A stretch of 20,197 nt of DNA. Source: DATKMG01 sp035541995 (GTDB taxonomy: Bacteria; Acidobacteriota; Terriglobia; Versatilivoradales; Versatilivoraceae). This document shows, in pieces, positions 9,001 through 15,874 of the stretch. The stretch is taken from assembly GCA_035541995.1 (NCBI GenBank), contig DATKMG010000432.1:1-20197 (forward strand), read 5' to 3'. The notes beneath the pieces were generated by a model, which made no database searches, was not told the origin of the DNA, and saw nothing but the letters and a program-made list of their open reading frames with translations. Both the position numbers and the translations under genes were made by a program. The first letter of the stretch is position 1, and every line of letters starts with the position of its first letter.

Positions 9001-9572
9001 AGACGGACCGGGAGCTGTGCGATATCCCGGTGATCATGTCCACGATTGTCGACGACAAGAACAAGGGGTTCGTCTTGGGCGCTTCCGATTACCTGGTCAA
9101 GCCGATTGAGCCGGAACACCTGGCCAGGGTCTTGTGGAAGTACCGGGGAGAAGAATCCTGTGGAGAGGCCCTGGTTGTCGACGACGATTGGCTCACCCGA
9201 GACATGTTCAAGCGAGTCATGGAGGCCATGGGGTGGGTGGTTTCCGAAGCGGAAAACGGCCGGAAGGCCTTGGAACGCGTGAACGAGAAGCTGCCGGATT
9301 TGATCCTGTTAGACCTGTTAATGCCGGAGATGGACGGGTTCGAGTTTCTCCTGCAACTGCGACAGCAACCGTCTGGGCAGTCGATTCCAGTCGTGGTGGT
9401 GACTGGAAAACAACTCAGCGAAGCCGAACGAAAGTGGTTGGAGGGATCTGTGCAAACAACGCTTCAAAAGGGAGAGGCCAGCCGGGAATCGCTGCTTCAG
9501 CAAATTTGCGATCTGGCCAGGAACTCTACCGGCGAGGTTCCCCCAGGCGAGAAGGCGGTGCCGCTTGCGTAA
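6084..9572 (+). CDS. Hybrid histidine kinase: OB-like sensor repeats, TM, PAS, HisKA-HATPase, REC-REC
   Basis: The product has 1162 residues. The ATG at 6084 is preceded by AAGGAGA at 6070-6076. A signal peptide covers about 1-37 (hydrophobic 21-32, ADA-QG). Residues 50-450 are a large, probably periplasmic, beta-rich region in which an OB-fold-like pattern recurs about four times: near 71-126 (VHIRGVITYY, LFVQDSTAGIWV, LKTGQFIDLEG), 171-222, 280-325 (RIRVQGTVSF, IYIFDGTNGLRV, LKPGDRVDVVG) and 368-424. A TM segment follows at 460-482, then PAS (503-620; ARDITERKR end), HisKA with His649, HATPase (NLLSNACKFT, DSGIGM, GGTGLGLAISQRF), REC1 (Asp957, Thr987, Lys1006) and REC2 (Asp1077, Lys1129). 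The kinase-receiver half is a close paralogue of the previous gene's. Its last codons overlap the next response-regulator gene. The ligand of the OB-like region is unknown. Confidence 0.93.
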   Translation: MHHHDVMTHQGCLASTVRGWGMAVSLLGCFLCNADAQGQQSANDRVNLPVLTQAEQIRQLTPEQANRGYPVHIRGVITYYHPGIQRSPAEVIPPDLFVQDSTAGIWVNVPLPPPALKTGQFIDLEGDTEAPDFAPQIGKPRWHIIGEAPLPKPRRVSLEKMLSTSEDSQWVETEGIVRQARTDDSSLILEVAVVGGRLLVQIPRPDQTVPDGLVDAEIRVRGVCGALFNEKYQLIGVTIYVPSLDQLDIIKPAPADRFEVYVRPISSVQRFSPNETAGHRIRVQGTVSFQEPGRRIYIFDGTNGLRVKTDQSIALKPGDRVDVVGFPRISDFEFCLEDAMVRIIGTATPPLPRLVTAEQILQGNHDCLLVSVEGWLLDKTILPGRQTLVLKSAGTTFNASLEEREIDPRFINLRTGSLLRITGICLVKNDESEKTQSFSIALRSADEIVVTRQSPWWTVGKALTAFGLLAFVVLMVLLWVAALRRRVKSQTDLIVQRLEHERALEQRYQYLVENANDIIFTIDTKGTILSVNKAVERVFGYTQKEAQGNPAVQFFAPESRGQVAEAIECASCGQPYPVHEFEIATKQGHGVLLDVNLQAIQEGGKTVGILGVARDITERKRVEREILRAKEMAEAASRAKSDFVASMSHELRTPLTAIIGYSEMLQEEAQETGQHGYFQDLAKIQAAGKHLLDLINDILDLSKIEAGKMQLYPERFEVRSMIEETLDTAQPLAEKNGNRLVVALEEDLGWMLADQTKTRQVLFNLLSNACKFTKQGEIRLEARRQKKNGREWVQFRVEDSGIGMSPQQMGELFKPFTQADVSTSRKYGGTGLGLAISQRFCQLMNGELRVESVPGQGSTFTLELPAEAHGSKLPIERQIPQPVSSSAINSTAHSTFGGSETVDRKAGLFLVIDDDASARELMSRSLEKQGCRVALASSGWEGLRKAREIHPSAIILDVLMPGMDGWETLSSLKTDRELCDIPVIMSTIVDDKNKGFVLGASDYLVKPIEPEHLARVLWKYRGEESCGEALVVDDDWLTRDMFKRVMEAMGWVVSEAENGRKALERVNEKLPDLILLDLLMPEMDGFEFLLQLRQQPSGQSIPVVVVTGKQLSEAERKWLEGSVQTTLQKGEASRESLLQQICDLARNSTGEVPPGEKAVPLA

Positions 9573-9942
9573 GATCTTGTTAGTGGAAGACAACGAGCTG
9601 AACCGGGACATGCTCTCCCGGCGGCTGGAGCGGCAGGGGTACGAGGTAGTGGTCGCGGCCGACGGACAGCAGGGACTGCTGATGGCAGAGGCGGAAAGTC
9701 CCGCTTTGATTCTGATGGACATGAGTTTGCCGGAACTGGATGGCTGGGAGGCGACGCGGCGGCTCAAGGCTGGCAAATCTACGCAGCATATACCCGTGAT
9801 CGCCCTGACGGCACATGCTATGGTCAACGACCGGGAAAAAGCCTACGCCGCAGGCTGTGACGACTATGACACTAAGCCGGTGGAGTTCCACCGGTTACTG
9901 GAAAAGATCAACACGTTGCTGAGGCAAGAGGGGGCTCGATGA
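9565..9942 (+). CDS. Stand-alone receiver-domain response regulator
   Basis: The product has 125 residues and is a single CheY/DivK-like receiver with no output domain. Key residues are all present: acidic pair Glu8/Asp9, phosphoacceptor Asp52 (LILMDMSLPELDG), Thr82 (IALTAHAM) and Lys104 (DTKPV). The start is a TTG at 9565 inside the end of the kinase gene (8-bp overlap), with AGAAGG at 9550-9555; no ATG or GTG in frame lies close by. Its stop overlaps the next start as ATGA. It probably shuttles or absorbs phosphate between the neighbouring hybrid kinases and the receiver-linked GGDEF/EAL protein (inference). Its N-terminal helix (NELNRDMLSRRLERQGY) is nearly the same as that of the next gene's receiver, so the two receivers are recent paralogues. 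Confidence 0.9.
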   Translation: MRKILLVEDNELNRDMLSRRLERQGYEVVVAADGQQGLLMAEAESPALILMDMSLPELDGWEATRRLKAGKSTQHIPVIALTAHAMVNDREKAYAAGCDDYDTKPVEFHRLLEKINTLLRQEGAR

Positions 9943-12080
9943 CAAGCAGTTCCGGGAGTGTCTTGGTTGTTGACGACAATGAGATGAACCGGGACATGCT
10001 GAGGCGGCGGTTAGAACGCCAAGGGTATACGGTGGGAACAGCAGCAGATGGGGAGCAGGCGCTGGAGCGCATTGAGAAGGAATCTTGGGACCTCGTGCTG
10101 CTGGACGTGACCATGCCGGGGCTGAGCGGGCTGGATGTACTGAGAGAAATCAGGAGCCAGAAGGGTCCCAACGAACTGCCGGTGATCATGGTGACGGCCC
10201 GACAGGATAGCCCGGATATAGTCAGGGCCCTGGAGCAGGGAGCCAACGATTATGTGACCAAGCCGATTGACTTTCCTGTAGCCCTGGCCCGGATTCGAAC
10301 TCAGTTATCACGAAAGCAGACCGAAAACGCCCTTCGCGAAAGTGAAGAGCGTTATGCTCTGGCCTTTCGCGGCGCCAATGACGGACTTTGGGACTGGGAT
10401 CTTAAATCCAACGAAATGCATTTCTCACCACGGTGGAAATCCATGCTGGGATGGGAGGATCATGAGATTGCAAACATTCCGGAGGAATGGTTTCGTCGGG
10501 TGCATCCTGAGGACCGGGTGAAACTCGAAGAGACAATCGCCAGCCACCTGGCTGGACAGACTCCTCACTTCGAACGAGAACACCGAATGTTACATAAGGA
10601 TGGAGCTTATCGATGGATGCTCAGTCGTGGATTGGCGGTTCGGGACACGGCAGGAACGGCTACTCGGATGGCAGGCTCTCAAACGGACATTACCTGGGGC
10701 AAGACCTCCGATGCGCTGACCGGGCTTCCCAACCGGGTCTTGTTCCTGGACCGCCTGGACCGCTCGCTGCAACGTTCCAAGCGGCGCAAAGATTTCCTGT
10801 TTGCGGTGATTTTCCTCGACCTGGACCGCTTTGAACTGGTCAACGATAGCCTGGGGCACGTGATTGGCGACCAATTGTTGATCGAAACAGCCGAGCGGTT
10901 AGAGACCAGCCTGCGCTCGATAGACACCGTAGCGCGCAGCGGTGAAAACACGGCAGCCCGTGTGGGAGGAGATGAGTTTATTCTGCTCCTTGAGGACATC
11001 AAACATATCAGCGACGCCATGCGGGTGGCTGAGCGAATCAGTGTTGAGTTGTCCAAGCCGTTCAGCATGAACGGCCAGGAGGTTGTGGTTACGGCCAGCA
11101 TGGGCATCGCCCTCAGTGCAACTGGATACGACCACCCGGAAGATCTCTTGCGGGACGCCGGTACTGCCATGAATCGGGCTAAATCTTTAGGCAAAGCCCG
11201 ATTCGAAGTCTTCGATCCCCAAATGCGCGAGCAGACGATCTCCCGGCTGCAACTGGAAATGGATTTGCGCAGGGCCCTTGAGCAGCGGGAATTTGAGAAT
11301 TTTTACCAACCCATTATTTCCCTGTCAACCGGTCAGATTGTCGGGTTTGAGGCGTTGGTACGTTGGAATCATCCCAAGCGAGGGCTGGTTTACCCGATGG
11401 AATTCATCCCGATTGCCGAAGAAACCAACCTGATTTTTCCCCTGGGGCAGTGGGTGTTAACCGAGGCCTGCCGGCAGATGCGAATCTGGCTTGAGCGCTT
11501 TGGTGCTGGCCGGTCTTTGAGCATCAGCGTCAACCTTTCCACTAAACAGTTCCTGCAACCCGACCTGATAGAGCAAATCGGAGGGATCCTTTTTGCGACA
11601 GGGCTGCCTCCAAGCAGTCTGAAGCTGGAGATTACGGAAAGTATGATCATGGGGGACCCCTATTCCGCAGCTGCCACCCTGTCGCAAATAAAAGCGTTGG
11701 ACATCCAACTGGGAATAGATGACTTTGGCACCGGCTATTCTTCCTTGAGCTATCTCCACCGGTTTCCCGTGGACACCATGAAAGTCGACCGGTCATTTGT
11801 CAGCCAGATGGAACTGAAGGAGGAAAACAAGCAGATCGTTGGGACCATTGTGGCCTTGGCGCACAATCTGGGCCTGGATGTAGTGGCCGAAGGGGTAGAG
11901 ACGGTTGAGCAACTGGGCCAGCTGAAGCAGTTGGGATGCGAATATGGGCAGGGGTACCTCTTCTCCAAAGCGGTGAAGCGGGAAGATGCTGAGCAGCTTC
12001 TGGCGTCTGACACAAGGTGGAGGTCTGAAGATCTCCAGCCGGTTGTGAAGCTATCTCCCGCTGTTGATTCCAATGCCTGA
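9939..12080 (+). CDS. REC-PAS-GGDEF-EAL c-di-GMP turnover protein
   Basis: The product has 713 residues, is cytoplasmic and has no membrane segment. REC (7-122) has Asp56, Thr86 and Lys108. PAS (about 135-252) contains the PAS-fold text WDWDLKSNEM and a PAC-like end. GGDEF (about 255-430) has an intact GGDEF at 343-347, but the usual RxxD inhibitory site falls on Ser334 and Asn337, so product feedback at that site is probably lost. EAL (about 440-690) keeps EALVRW (471-476), Asn532, Glu564, DDFGTG (594-599), Lys615 and EGVE (651-654), the set expected of an active phosphodiesterase. It may therefore both make GTP-derived c-di-GMP and hydrolyse it to pGpG, with phosphorylation of the receiver setting the balance (inference). 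The ATG overlaps the previous stop (ATGA), implying coupled translation with the small receiver protein. Confidence 0.94.
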   Translation: MTSSSGSVLVVDDNEMNRDMLRRRLERQGYTVGTAADGEQALERIEKESWDLVLLDVTMPGLSGLDVLREIRSQKGPNELPVIMVTARQDSPDIVRALEQGANDYVTKPIDFPVALARIRTQLSRKQTENALRESEERYALAFRGANDGLWDWDLKSNEMHFSPRWKSMLGWEDHEIANIPEEWFRRVHPEDRVKLEETIASHLAGQTPHFEREHRMLHKDGAYRWMLSRGLAVRDTAGTATRMAGSQTDITWGKTSDALTGLPNRVLFLDRLDRSLQRSKRRKDFLFAVIFLDLDRFELVNDSLGHVIGDQLLIETAERLETSLRSIDTVARSGENTAARVGGDEFILLLEDIKHISDAMRVAERISVELSKPFSMNGQEVVVTASMGIALSATGYDHPEDLLRDAGTAMNRAKSLGKARFEVFDPQMREQTISRLQLEMDLRRALEQREFENFYQPIISLSTGQIVGFEALVRWNHPKRGLVYPMEFIPIAEETNLIFPLGQWVLTEACRQMRIWLERFGAGRSLSISVNLSTKQFLQPDLIEQIGGILFATGLPPSSLKLEITESMIMGDPYSAAATLSQIKALDIQLGIDDFGTGYSSLSYLHRFPVDTMKVDRSFVSQMELKEENKQIVGTIVALAHNLGLDVVAEGVETVEQLGQLKQLGCEYGQGYLFSKAVKREDAEQLLASDTRWRSEDLQPVVKLSPAVDSNA

Positions 12081-12089
12081 AGAGTATTT

Positions 12090-12956
12090 ATGTGGATGAA
12101 TCGGCTGGCAAAGCATCTCCTCAGAATCTTGATCGTGGTCTTGCTGGGAGGATTCCTGGGTGCCACGCTGGTGCGTCTGGCCCCTGGGTTTGGAGTGGAC
12201 GAGCGTGAACTGGACGCGCGTTTGAGCGAAGGAAGCATTCAGGCTCTCCGGAAAGCCCGGGAAAACGAACGACATCTCTGGCACTTTTACACACGTTTCC
12301 TGGCTAATCTGTGCCGAGGGGATCTGGGGACCTCGCGCTCCCTCGGTCGGCCTGTTGCGGAGTTGTTGTCTGACCGCCTGCCTGTCACTTTCCGATCAGT
12401 CGGCTCCGGTTTAATCATCGCTTGGTCCCTGGGACTGGCTTTGGCCCTGCCGGCAGCAGGACTGAAATCCTCAGCCTATGAGGTCTTTTCGACGGTGCTC
12501 AGTGGTGTTTTTCTCTGCCTGCCGGCGGCGGTGCTGGCTTTGTTGTTTCTGTTCATCGACGGACCGAGCCCCTTGGCTATTGGCCTGGTTGTGTTTCCTC
12601 GAGTGTTCCGGTATGTCCGCAATGTTTTGCTGGATGCTAGAGCCCTGCCGCATATCATCACTGCCAAGGCCAAGGGGATCGGTGGTTTCCGCGTCCTCTG
12701 GTGGCACATCCTGCCGATGGCAGTTCCACAAATCCTGGCGCTGGCCGGCGTCTCGGTCAGCCTGGCTTTTGGAGCCTCCATTCCGGTCGAGGTCATTTGC
12801 GACTCCCCGGGCATCGGGCAACTGGCCTGGCAGGCAGCCTTGGGCCGCGACCTGCCCCTGCTGGTGAACCTGACGATTTTGGTGACGGTGATCACGCTGA
12901 CCGCGAACCTGAGTTCCGATCTGGCTATTTCGGCCTTCGGGGCAGAACAGTTATGA
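12090..12956 (+). CDS. ABC transporter permease, DppB/OppB-like
   Basis: The product has 288 residues with about six hydrophobic segments (the first near 9-29). The binding-protein-dependent permease coupling loop is visible as AKAKGIGGFRVLWWHILP, corresponding to the EAA motif that touches the ATPase. The C-terminal text SIPVEVICDSPGIGQLAW is typical of DppB/OppB-type permeases of the peptide/nickel family. It is slightly shorter than common DppB proteins, with a short N-terminal region. The start is ATG at 12090, 9 bp after the GGDEF/EAL gene, with GAAGAG upstream; ATG at 12096 is also possible. Its stop overlaps the next permease start as ATGA, so the two should form the membrane heterodimer. 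Substrate unknown. Confidence 0.88.
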   Translation: MWMNRLAKHLLRILIVVLLGGFLGATLVRLAPGFGVDERELDARLSEGSIQALRKARENERHLWHFYTRFLANLCRGDLGTSRSLGRPVAELLSDRLPVTFRSVGSGLIIAWSLGLALALPAAGLKSSAYEVFSTVLSGVFLCLPAAVLALLFLFIDGPSPLAIGLVVFPRVFRYVRNVLLDARALPHIITAKAKGIGGFRVLWWHILPMAVPQILALAGVSVSLAFGASIPVEVICDSPGIGQLAWQAALGRDLPLLVNLTILVTVITLTANLSSDLAISAFGAEQL

Positions 12957-13759
12957 AGGTGCTGCGCATCATTTCTTTGGGCGTGTTGGGCCTGGTTTTC
13001 CTGGCCTCCTTGTTGGCTGATGTTGTGGCCCCCGCTCCCTATTCAAAGCAATATCGCGAAGCCCCCAACGCTCCGCCTTCCCGGCAATTTCCCCTGGGAA
13101 CGGATGAGCTGGGGCGCGACCGGTTTTCGCGGCTTCTTTACGGGAGCCGCGTCTCTCTGTTGCTGGCACCTGCAGCCGCTCTGCTTTCTACCCTGGGGGC
13201 CGCCGTGATCGGGGGGACCGCCGGTTATTGGGGAAAATGGTGGGAGCGAATGGCAGTCACCTTGACCGATCTCTTCCTTTCCCTCCCCTGGCTTTTCCTG
13301 CTCCTGACCGTTCGGGCCTTGTTGCCCCTGAATGTTTCTCCCCTAGCCTCTGTTGTCGTCACATTCAGCTTGCTGGGATTGCTGGGCTGGGCATCATCGG
13401 CAAGAGTCGTGCGTGCCGGGGCCCGATCGCTGCGAAGCTCTGATTTTGTTCTTCAAGCCAGGGCTGGAGGATGCCTGAAACGCCGGATCTTCTTCGTGCA
13501 AATCCTGCCCAATTTGAAGCCTGTGTTGTCAGCCCAGTTCTGGATCTCCGTTCCGGCTTTCATCCTGGCTGAAGCCAATCTTGGGCTGTTGGGACTTGGT
13601 GTAGCAGAACCTCTACCCTCGTGGGGAAATCTGCTGCGGGAACTTGAGAATTACTCGGCGGTCAGGTCCAATCCCTGGCTGTTGGCCCCCCTGTTCCTTT
13701 TGGTGGCGGTGGTGAGTTGTTTCCAAATCCTTCTTTCCGGGGAGGAATCATTTCAATGA
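12953..13759 (+). CDS. ABC transporter permease, DppC/OppC-like
   Basis: The product has 268 residues. I take the ATG at 12953, which overlaps the previous stop (ATGA); the frame stays open upstream to 12701, but that part is antiparallel in content to the DppB gene and is not expected to be translated. An N-terminal membrane anchor (4-25) is followed by the DppC/OppC signature GTDELGRDRFSRLLYGSR, then five hydrophobic segments, an EAA-type coupling loop (ARAGGCLKRRIFFVQILPN) and the family end LGLGVAEPLPSWGNLL. It pairs with the preceding permease in the inner membrane. Its own stop overlaps the start of the solute-binding protein gene, so expression of the three is tightly linked. Confidence 0.9.
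   Translation: MKVLRIISLGVLGLVFLASLLADVVAPAPYSKQYREAPNAPPSRQFPLGTDELGRDRFSRLLYGSRVSLLLAPAAALLSTLGAAVIGGTAGYWGKWWERMAVTLTDLFLSLPWLFLLLTVRALLPLNVSPLASVVVTFSLLGLLGWASSARVVRAGARSLRSSDFVLQARAGGCLKRRIFFVQILPNLKPVLSAQFWISVPAFILAEANLGLLGLGVAEPLPSWGNLLRELENYSAVRSNPWLLAPLFLLVAVVSCFQILLSGEESFQ
13741..13746 (+). promoter_or_regulatory. Ribosome binding site for the solute-binding protein
   Basis: GGAGGA lies 9 nt before the ATG at 13756. It fixes that start over the in-frame TTG at 13717, which would place extra residues in front of a good signal peptide. Confidence 0.7.
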
Positions 13760-15381
13760 AGCGCTCCATTCAGCTCTTAGTTTTTTGTTCCGGCTTGGTT
13801 GGGTCCATTCTCCTGGCCCAGTCCGGGAACGAATTGCGGTTCTGCATTCGCTCCGAGCCTAAGACGTTTAATCCGGTCCTGGTGGATGACGAATCTTCGG
13901 AAACCATCCGATACCTCACGGGAGGGGTCCTCATCCGGGTAAACCGCCTGACCCAAGAGCTTGAGTCAGAGCTGGCCTTATCCTGGAAAGTAGCAGATGG
14001 AGGCCGCAAGATTACCTTCAAGCTTCGCGAAGGGATCCTGTTTTCTGATGGCACGCCGTTTGCTGCGGATGACGTGGCGTATACCATGCAACTCCTGATG
14101 GATCCCAAGGTGAATTCCCCCACGGCAGACTCCTTCAGGTCTGGTTCGGGCGTTGTCAAGGCCAGTATGGTCGGGACCCATGGCGTCTCGATCGCCTTCC
14201 CGGCCCCCATTGCCGGATTGGAGCGGCTCTTCGACCAGGTGGCCATACTCTCTTCCCGTTCCCCTCGTAAAGAGATGGCCGTGCTCGGACCATTTATGGT
14301 CTCCGAGTACAAGCCGGGATCGCAAATTTTGCTGCAACGTAATCCCCACTATTGGAAGCGGGATGAGAAGGGGAAGCGTTTGCCTTACCTGGATTCCGTC
14401 CGCCTGGAAATTCAGCAAAACCGGGAAACTGAACTCTTGCGCTTCGAGCGTGGCCAGCTTCATCTGATCAACAACCTGGATGCGATCCTCTTCGATCGTC
14501 TGGCCACAGAGTCCCCCTCTGCGGCCCGTGACGCTGGTCCTTCGCTGGAATCCGAGCAGATGTGGTTCAACCAGGTCTCCAGCTCGCCCATCCCGGACTA
14601 CAAGAAAGCCTGGTTCCGATCCATGAACTTCCGCCGGGCGATTTCAGAAGCCGTCAACCGGGAGGACCTCTGCCGCATGGTCTACATGGGGCATGCCACT
14701 CCAGCCGTAGGGCCCATTCCTCCAGCCAATCGATTCTGGTTTAATCAGGTGCTAAAGCCCCATTCCTACGACGTTTCAGGGGCCCTGCGACGCCTGGAGA
14801 AAGAGGAATTCCGCCTCCAGCAGGGCACGTTGCTCGATCGCGAAGGTCATTCAGTGGAGTTCTCTCTCATCACCAATTCGGGCAACAAATCACGGGAGCG
14901 AATGGCCACCATGGTCCAGCAAGACCTCAAGCAAATTGGGATCCGGCTGAATGTGGTCACTCTGGATTTTCCTTCCTTGATCGAACGGATCAGCCGGAAT
15001 TTCAACTACGAGGCCTGCCTGCTGGGATTAGTGAATGCAGATCTGGATCCCAGTTCCCAAATGAACGTTTGGCTCAGTTCGGCCAGCAACCACCAGTGGA
15101 ACCCGAATCAAAAGGCGCCGGAAACAACCTGGGAGGCAGAAATCGATCGTTTGATGCAAGCCCAGGCTTCCTCCGTCGATCCCCGAAAGCGTAAGGCCTG
15201 TTTTGACAAGGTCCAGCAGATTGTCTGGGAGGAGGCTCCCTTCATTTATCTGGTCACGAAGAACTCGTTGGCGGCTATCTCGCCACAACTCAAGAACGTC
15301 ACTCCTGTGCCGTTAAGGCCCCAGACGTATTGGAATGTAGAGCGCCTTTGTTTTGTGGAAAATCTGGCAGCAAATCGTTGA
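13756..15381 (+). CDS. ABC transporter substrate-binding protein, family 5 (peptide/nickel type)
   Basis: The product has 541 residues, a normal length for the SBP_bac_5 family. A Sec signal peptide is evident (MKRSIQ, hydrophobic 7-20, LLA-QSG) without a lipobox, so it is likely a soluble periplasmic protein. Family features include the opening LRFCIRSEPKTFNPV, then LALSWKVADGGRKITFKLREG, LFSDGTPFAADDVAYTMQLL, RNPHYWKR and, later, FRRAISEAVNREDLCRMVYMG with a C-terminal WNVERL. It should deliver a ligand to the two permeases encoded just upstream; family members bind peptides, nickel chelates, sugars or other small molecules, and the ligand cannot be read from sequence. It overlaps the DppC stop by 4 bp. 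The gene is the last of the tight cluster before a 493-bp non-coding interval. Confidence 0.9.
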   Translation: MKRSIQLLVFCSGLVGSILLAQSGNELRFCIRSEPKTFNPVLVDDESSETIRYLTGGVLIRVNRLTQELESELALSWKVADGGRKITFKLREGILFSDGTPFAADDVAYTMQLLMDPKVNSPTADSFRSGSGVVKASMVGTHGVSIAFPAPIAGLERLFDQVAILSSRSPRKEMAVLGPFMVSEYKPGSQILLQRNPHYWKRDEKGKRLPYLDSVRLEIQQNRETELLRFERGQLHLINNLDAILFDRLATESPSAARDAGPSLESEQMWFNQVSSSPIPDYKKAWFRSMNFRRAISEAVNREDLCRMVYMGHATPAVGPIPPANRFWFNQVLKPHSYDVSGALRRLEKEEFRLQQGTLLDREGHSVEFSLITNSGNKSRERMATMVQQDLKQIGIRLNVVTLDFPSLIERISRNFNYEACLLGLVNADLDPSSQMNVWLSSASNHQWNPNQKAPETTWEAEIDRLMQAQASSVDPRKRKACFDKVQQIVWEEAPFIYLVTKNSLAAISPQLKNVTPVPLRPQTYWNVERLCFVENLAANR

Positions 15382-15531
15382 GGCATGGTCGGGCGTGAGT
15401 GGCCGACTGTTGACAGTCAAGCTGATGAAAGAGAGCGGGATTGGGCCCTATTGAACGAAGTACCCATTCGTATGCTTAAACTGACGACAGGAGAGACGTC
15501 TCAAGGGACCTGAAAATGATAGAAGGAGGCA
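15382..15531. other. Non-coding interval after the solute-binding protein gene
   Basis: I see no supported gene. The interval has a short perfect hairpin at 15405-15418 and a 10-bp palindrome GAGACGTCTC at 15493-15502. No convincing promoter is visible. It ends in purine-rich sequence at the left boundary of the inverted-repeat element. Confidence 0.5.
15405..15418 (+). terminator. Weak hairpin downstream of the solute-binding protein stop
   Basis: GACTGT-TG-ACAGTC is a 6-bp perfect stem with a 2-nt loop, 23 bp after the stop codon. No T-run follows, so intrinsic termination would be weak; it may only be an mRNA 3' end structure. Confidence 0.25.
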
Positions 15532-15539
15532 GGCAGGAG

Positions 15540-15561
15540 GCCGTTGGTGTCAACTTAAGCC
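15540..15561 (+). repeat. Left terminal inverted repeat of the element
   Basis: This 22-bp arm begins GCCGTTGGTGTCAAC and matches the reverse complement of 15815-15836 at 21 of 22 positions. Read outward (minus strand) it contains TTGACA. Confidence 0.7.
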
Positions 15562-15594
15562 AAAGCGAATCCCGCAGGGGTTGAATACGAGTAG

Positions 15595-15639
15595 CCACGG
15601 GTGAAGCAGGGTGACAGCGGTCACCCGCGAAACCCGTGG
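15595..15639. repeat. Nested hairpin A of the element
   Basis: The outer stem is CCACGGGT (15595-15602) with ACCCGTGG (15632-15639). The inner stem is GGGTGAC (15609-15615) with GTCACCC (15620-15626), loop AGCG. Confidence 0.65.
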
Positions 15640-15659
15640 TTCAGATCCCAGCCAAGCGA

Positions 15660-15677
15660 TCAACCCTGAAGGGTTGA
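15660..15677. repeat. Central hairpin of the element
   Basis: TCAACCCT (15660-15667) and AGGGTTGA (15670-15677) form a perfect 8-bp stem with a 2-nt loop. A related imperfect copy, TCAACC/GGTTGA, sits at 15697-15715. Confidence 0.65.
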
Positions 15678-15733
15678 ATTTCCGAGAGTCCCCTGTTCAA
15701 CCTCGTCAGGGTTGAGGGGCGTCTTGCCTTCAA

Positions 15734-15779
15734 CCACGGGTTTTGTTCTGGGACTGGCGTCCCATCACTACACCCGTGG
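15734..15779. repeat. Nested hairpin B of the element
   Basis: The outer stem is CCACGGGT (15734-15741) with ACCCGTGG (15772-15779), the same words as unit A. The inner stem is GGGAC (15750-15754) with GTCCC (15759-15763), loop TGGC. Confidence 0.65.
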
Positions 15780-15814
15780 CTATTCAAGTTGTTCCCCTCC
15801 GGGGACCAATACAT

Positions 15815-15836
15815 GGCTTGAGTTGACACCAACGGC
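15815..15836 (-). repeat. Right terminal inverted repeat of the element
   Basis: This is the inverted partner of 15540-15561. Read outward on the plus strand it contains the -35-like hexamer TTGACA at 15823-15828, pointing at the ATPase gene that starts at 15875; no good -10 is seen at the expected distance. Confidence 0.7.
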
Positions 15837-15874
15837 AGGAGGCTCGCCTCTGGACCCCAAAGGACACGACACGC

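Larger units (their letters stand above)
15532..15843. mobile_element. Inverted-repeat, MITE-like non-coding element
   Basis: A 22-bp arm at 15540-15561 is repeated inverted at 15815-15836 with one mismatch. Similarity continues inward more loosely, including TAGCCACGGGTG at 15592-15603 and its complement near 15771-15780. Between the arms lie two hairpin-within-hairpin units (15595-15639 and 15734-15779) and two central hairpins (15660-15677 and 15697-15715). The identical 10-mer GGCAGGAGGC occurs at 15532-15541 and 15834-15843, overlapping the arm ends; its AGGAG part sits exactly outside each arm and could be a target-site duplication. No transposase is encoded; short ORFs inside are by-products of the repeats. 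It interrupts the space between the transporter genes and their likely ATPase. It could instead be a structured RNA or a large REP-like palindrome. Confidence 0.65.

Noticed and set aside
12701..12952. Long N-terminal extension of the DppC-like frame
   Set aside because: It would overlap the DppB gene by 250 bp and gives non-membrane Arg/Gly-rich sequence; ATG at 12953 with an ATGA overlap gives a normal DppC.
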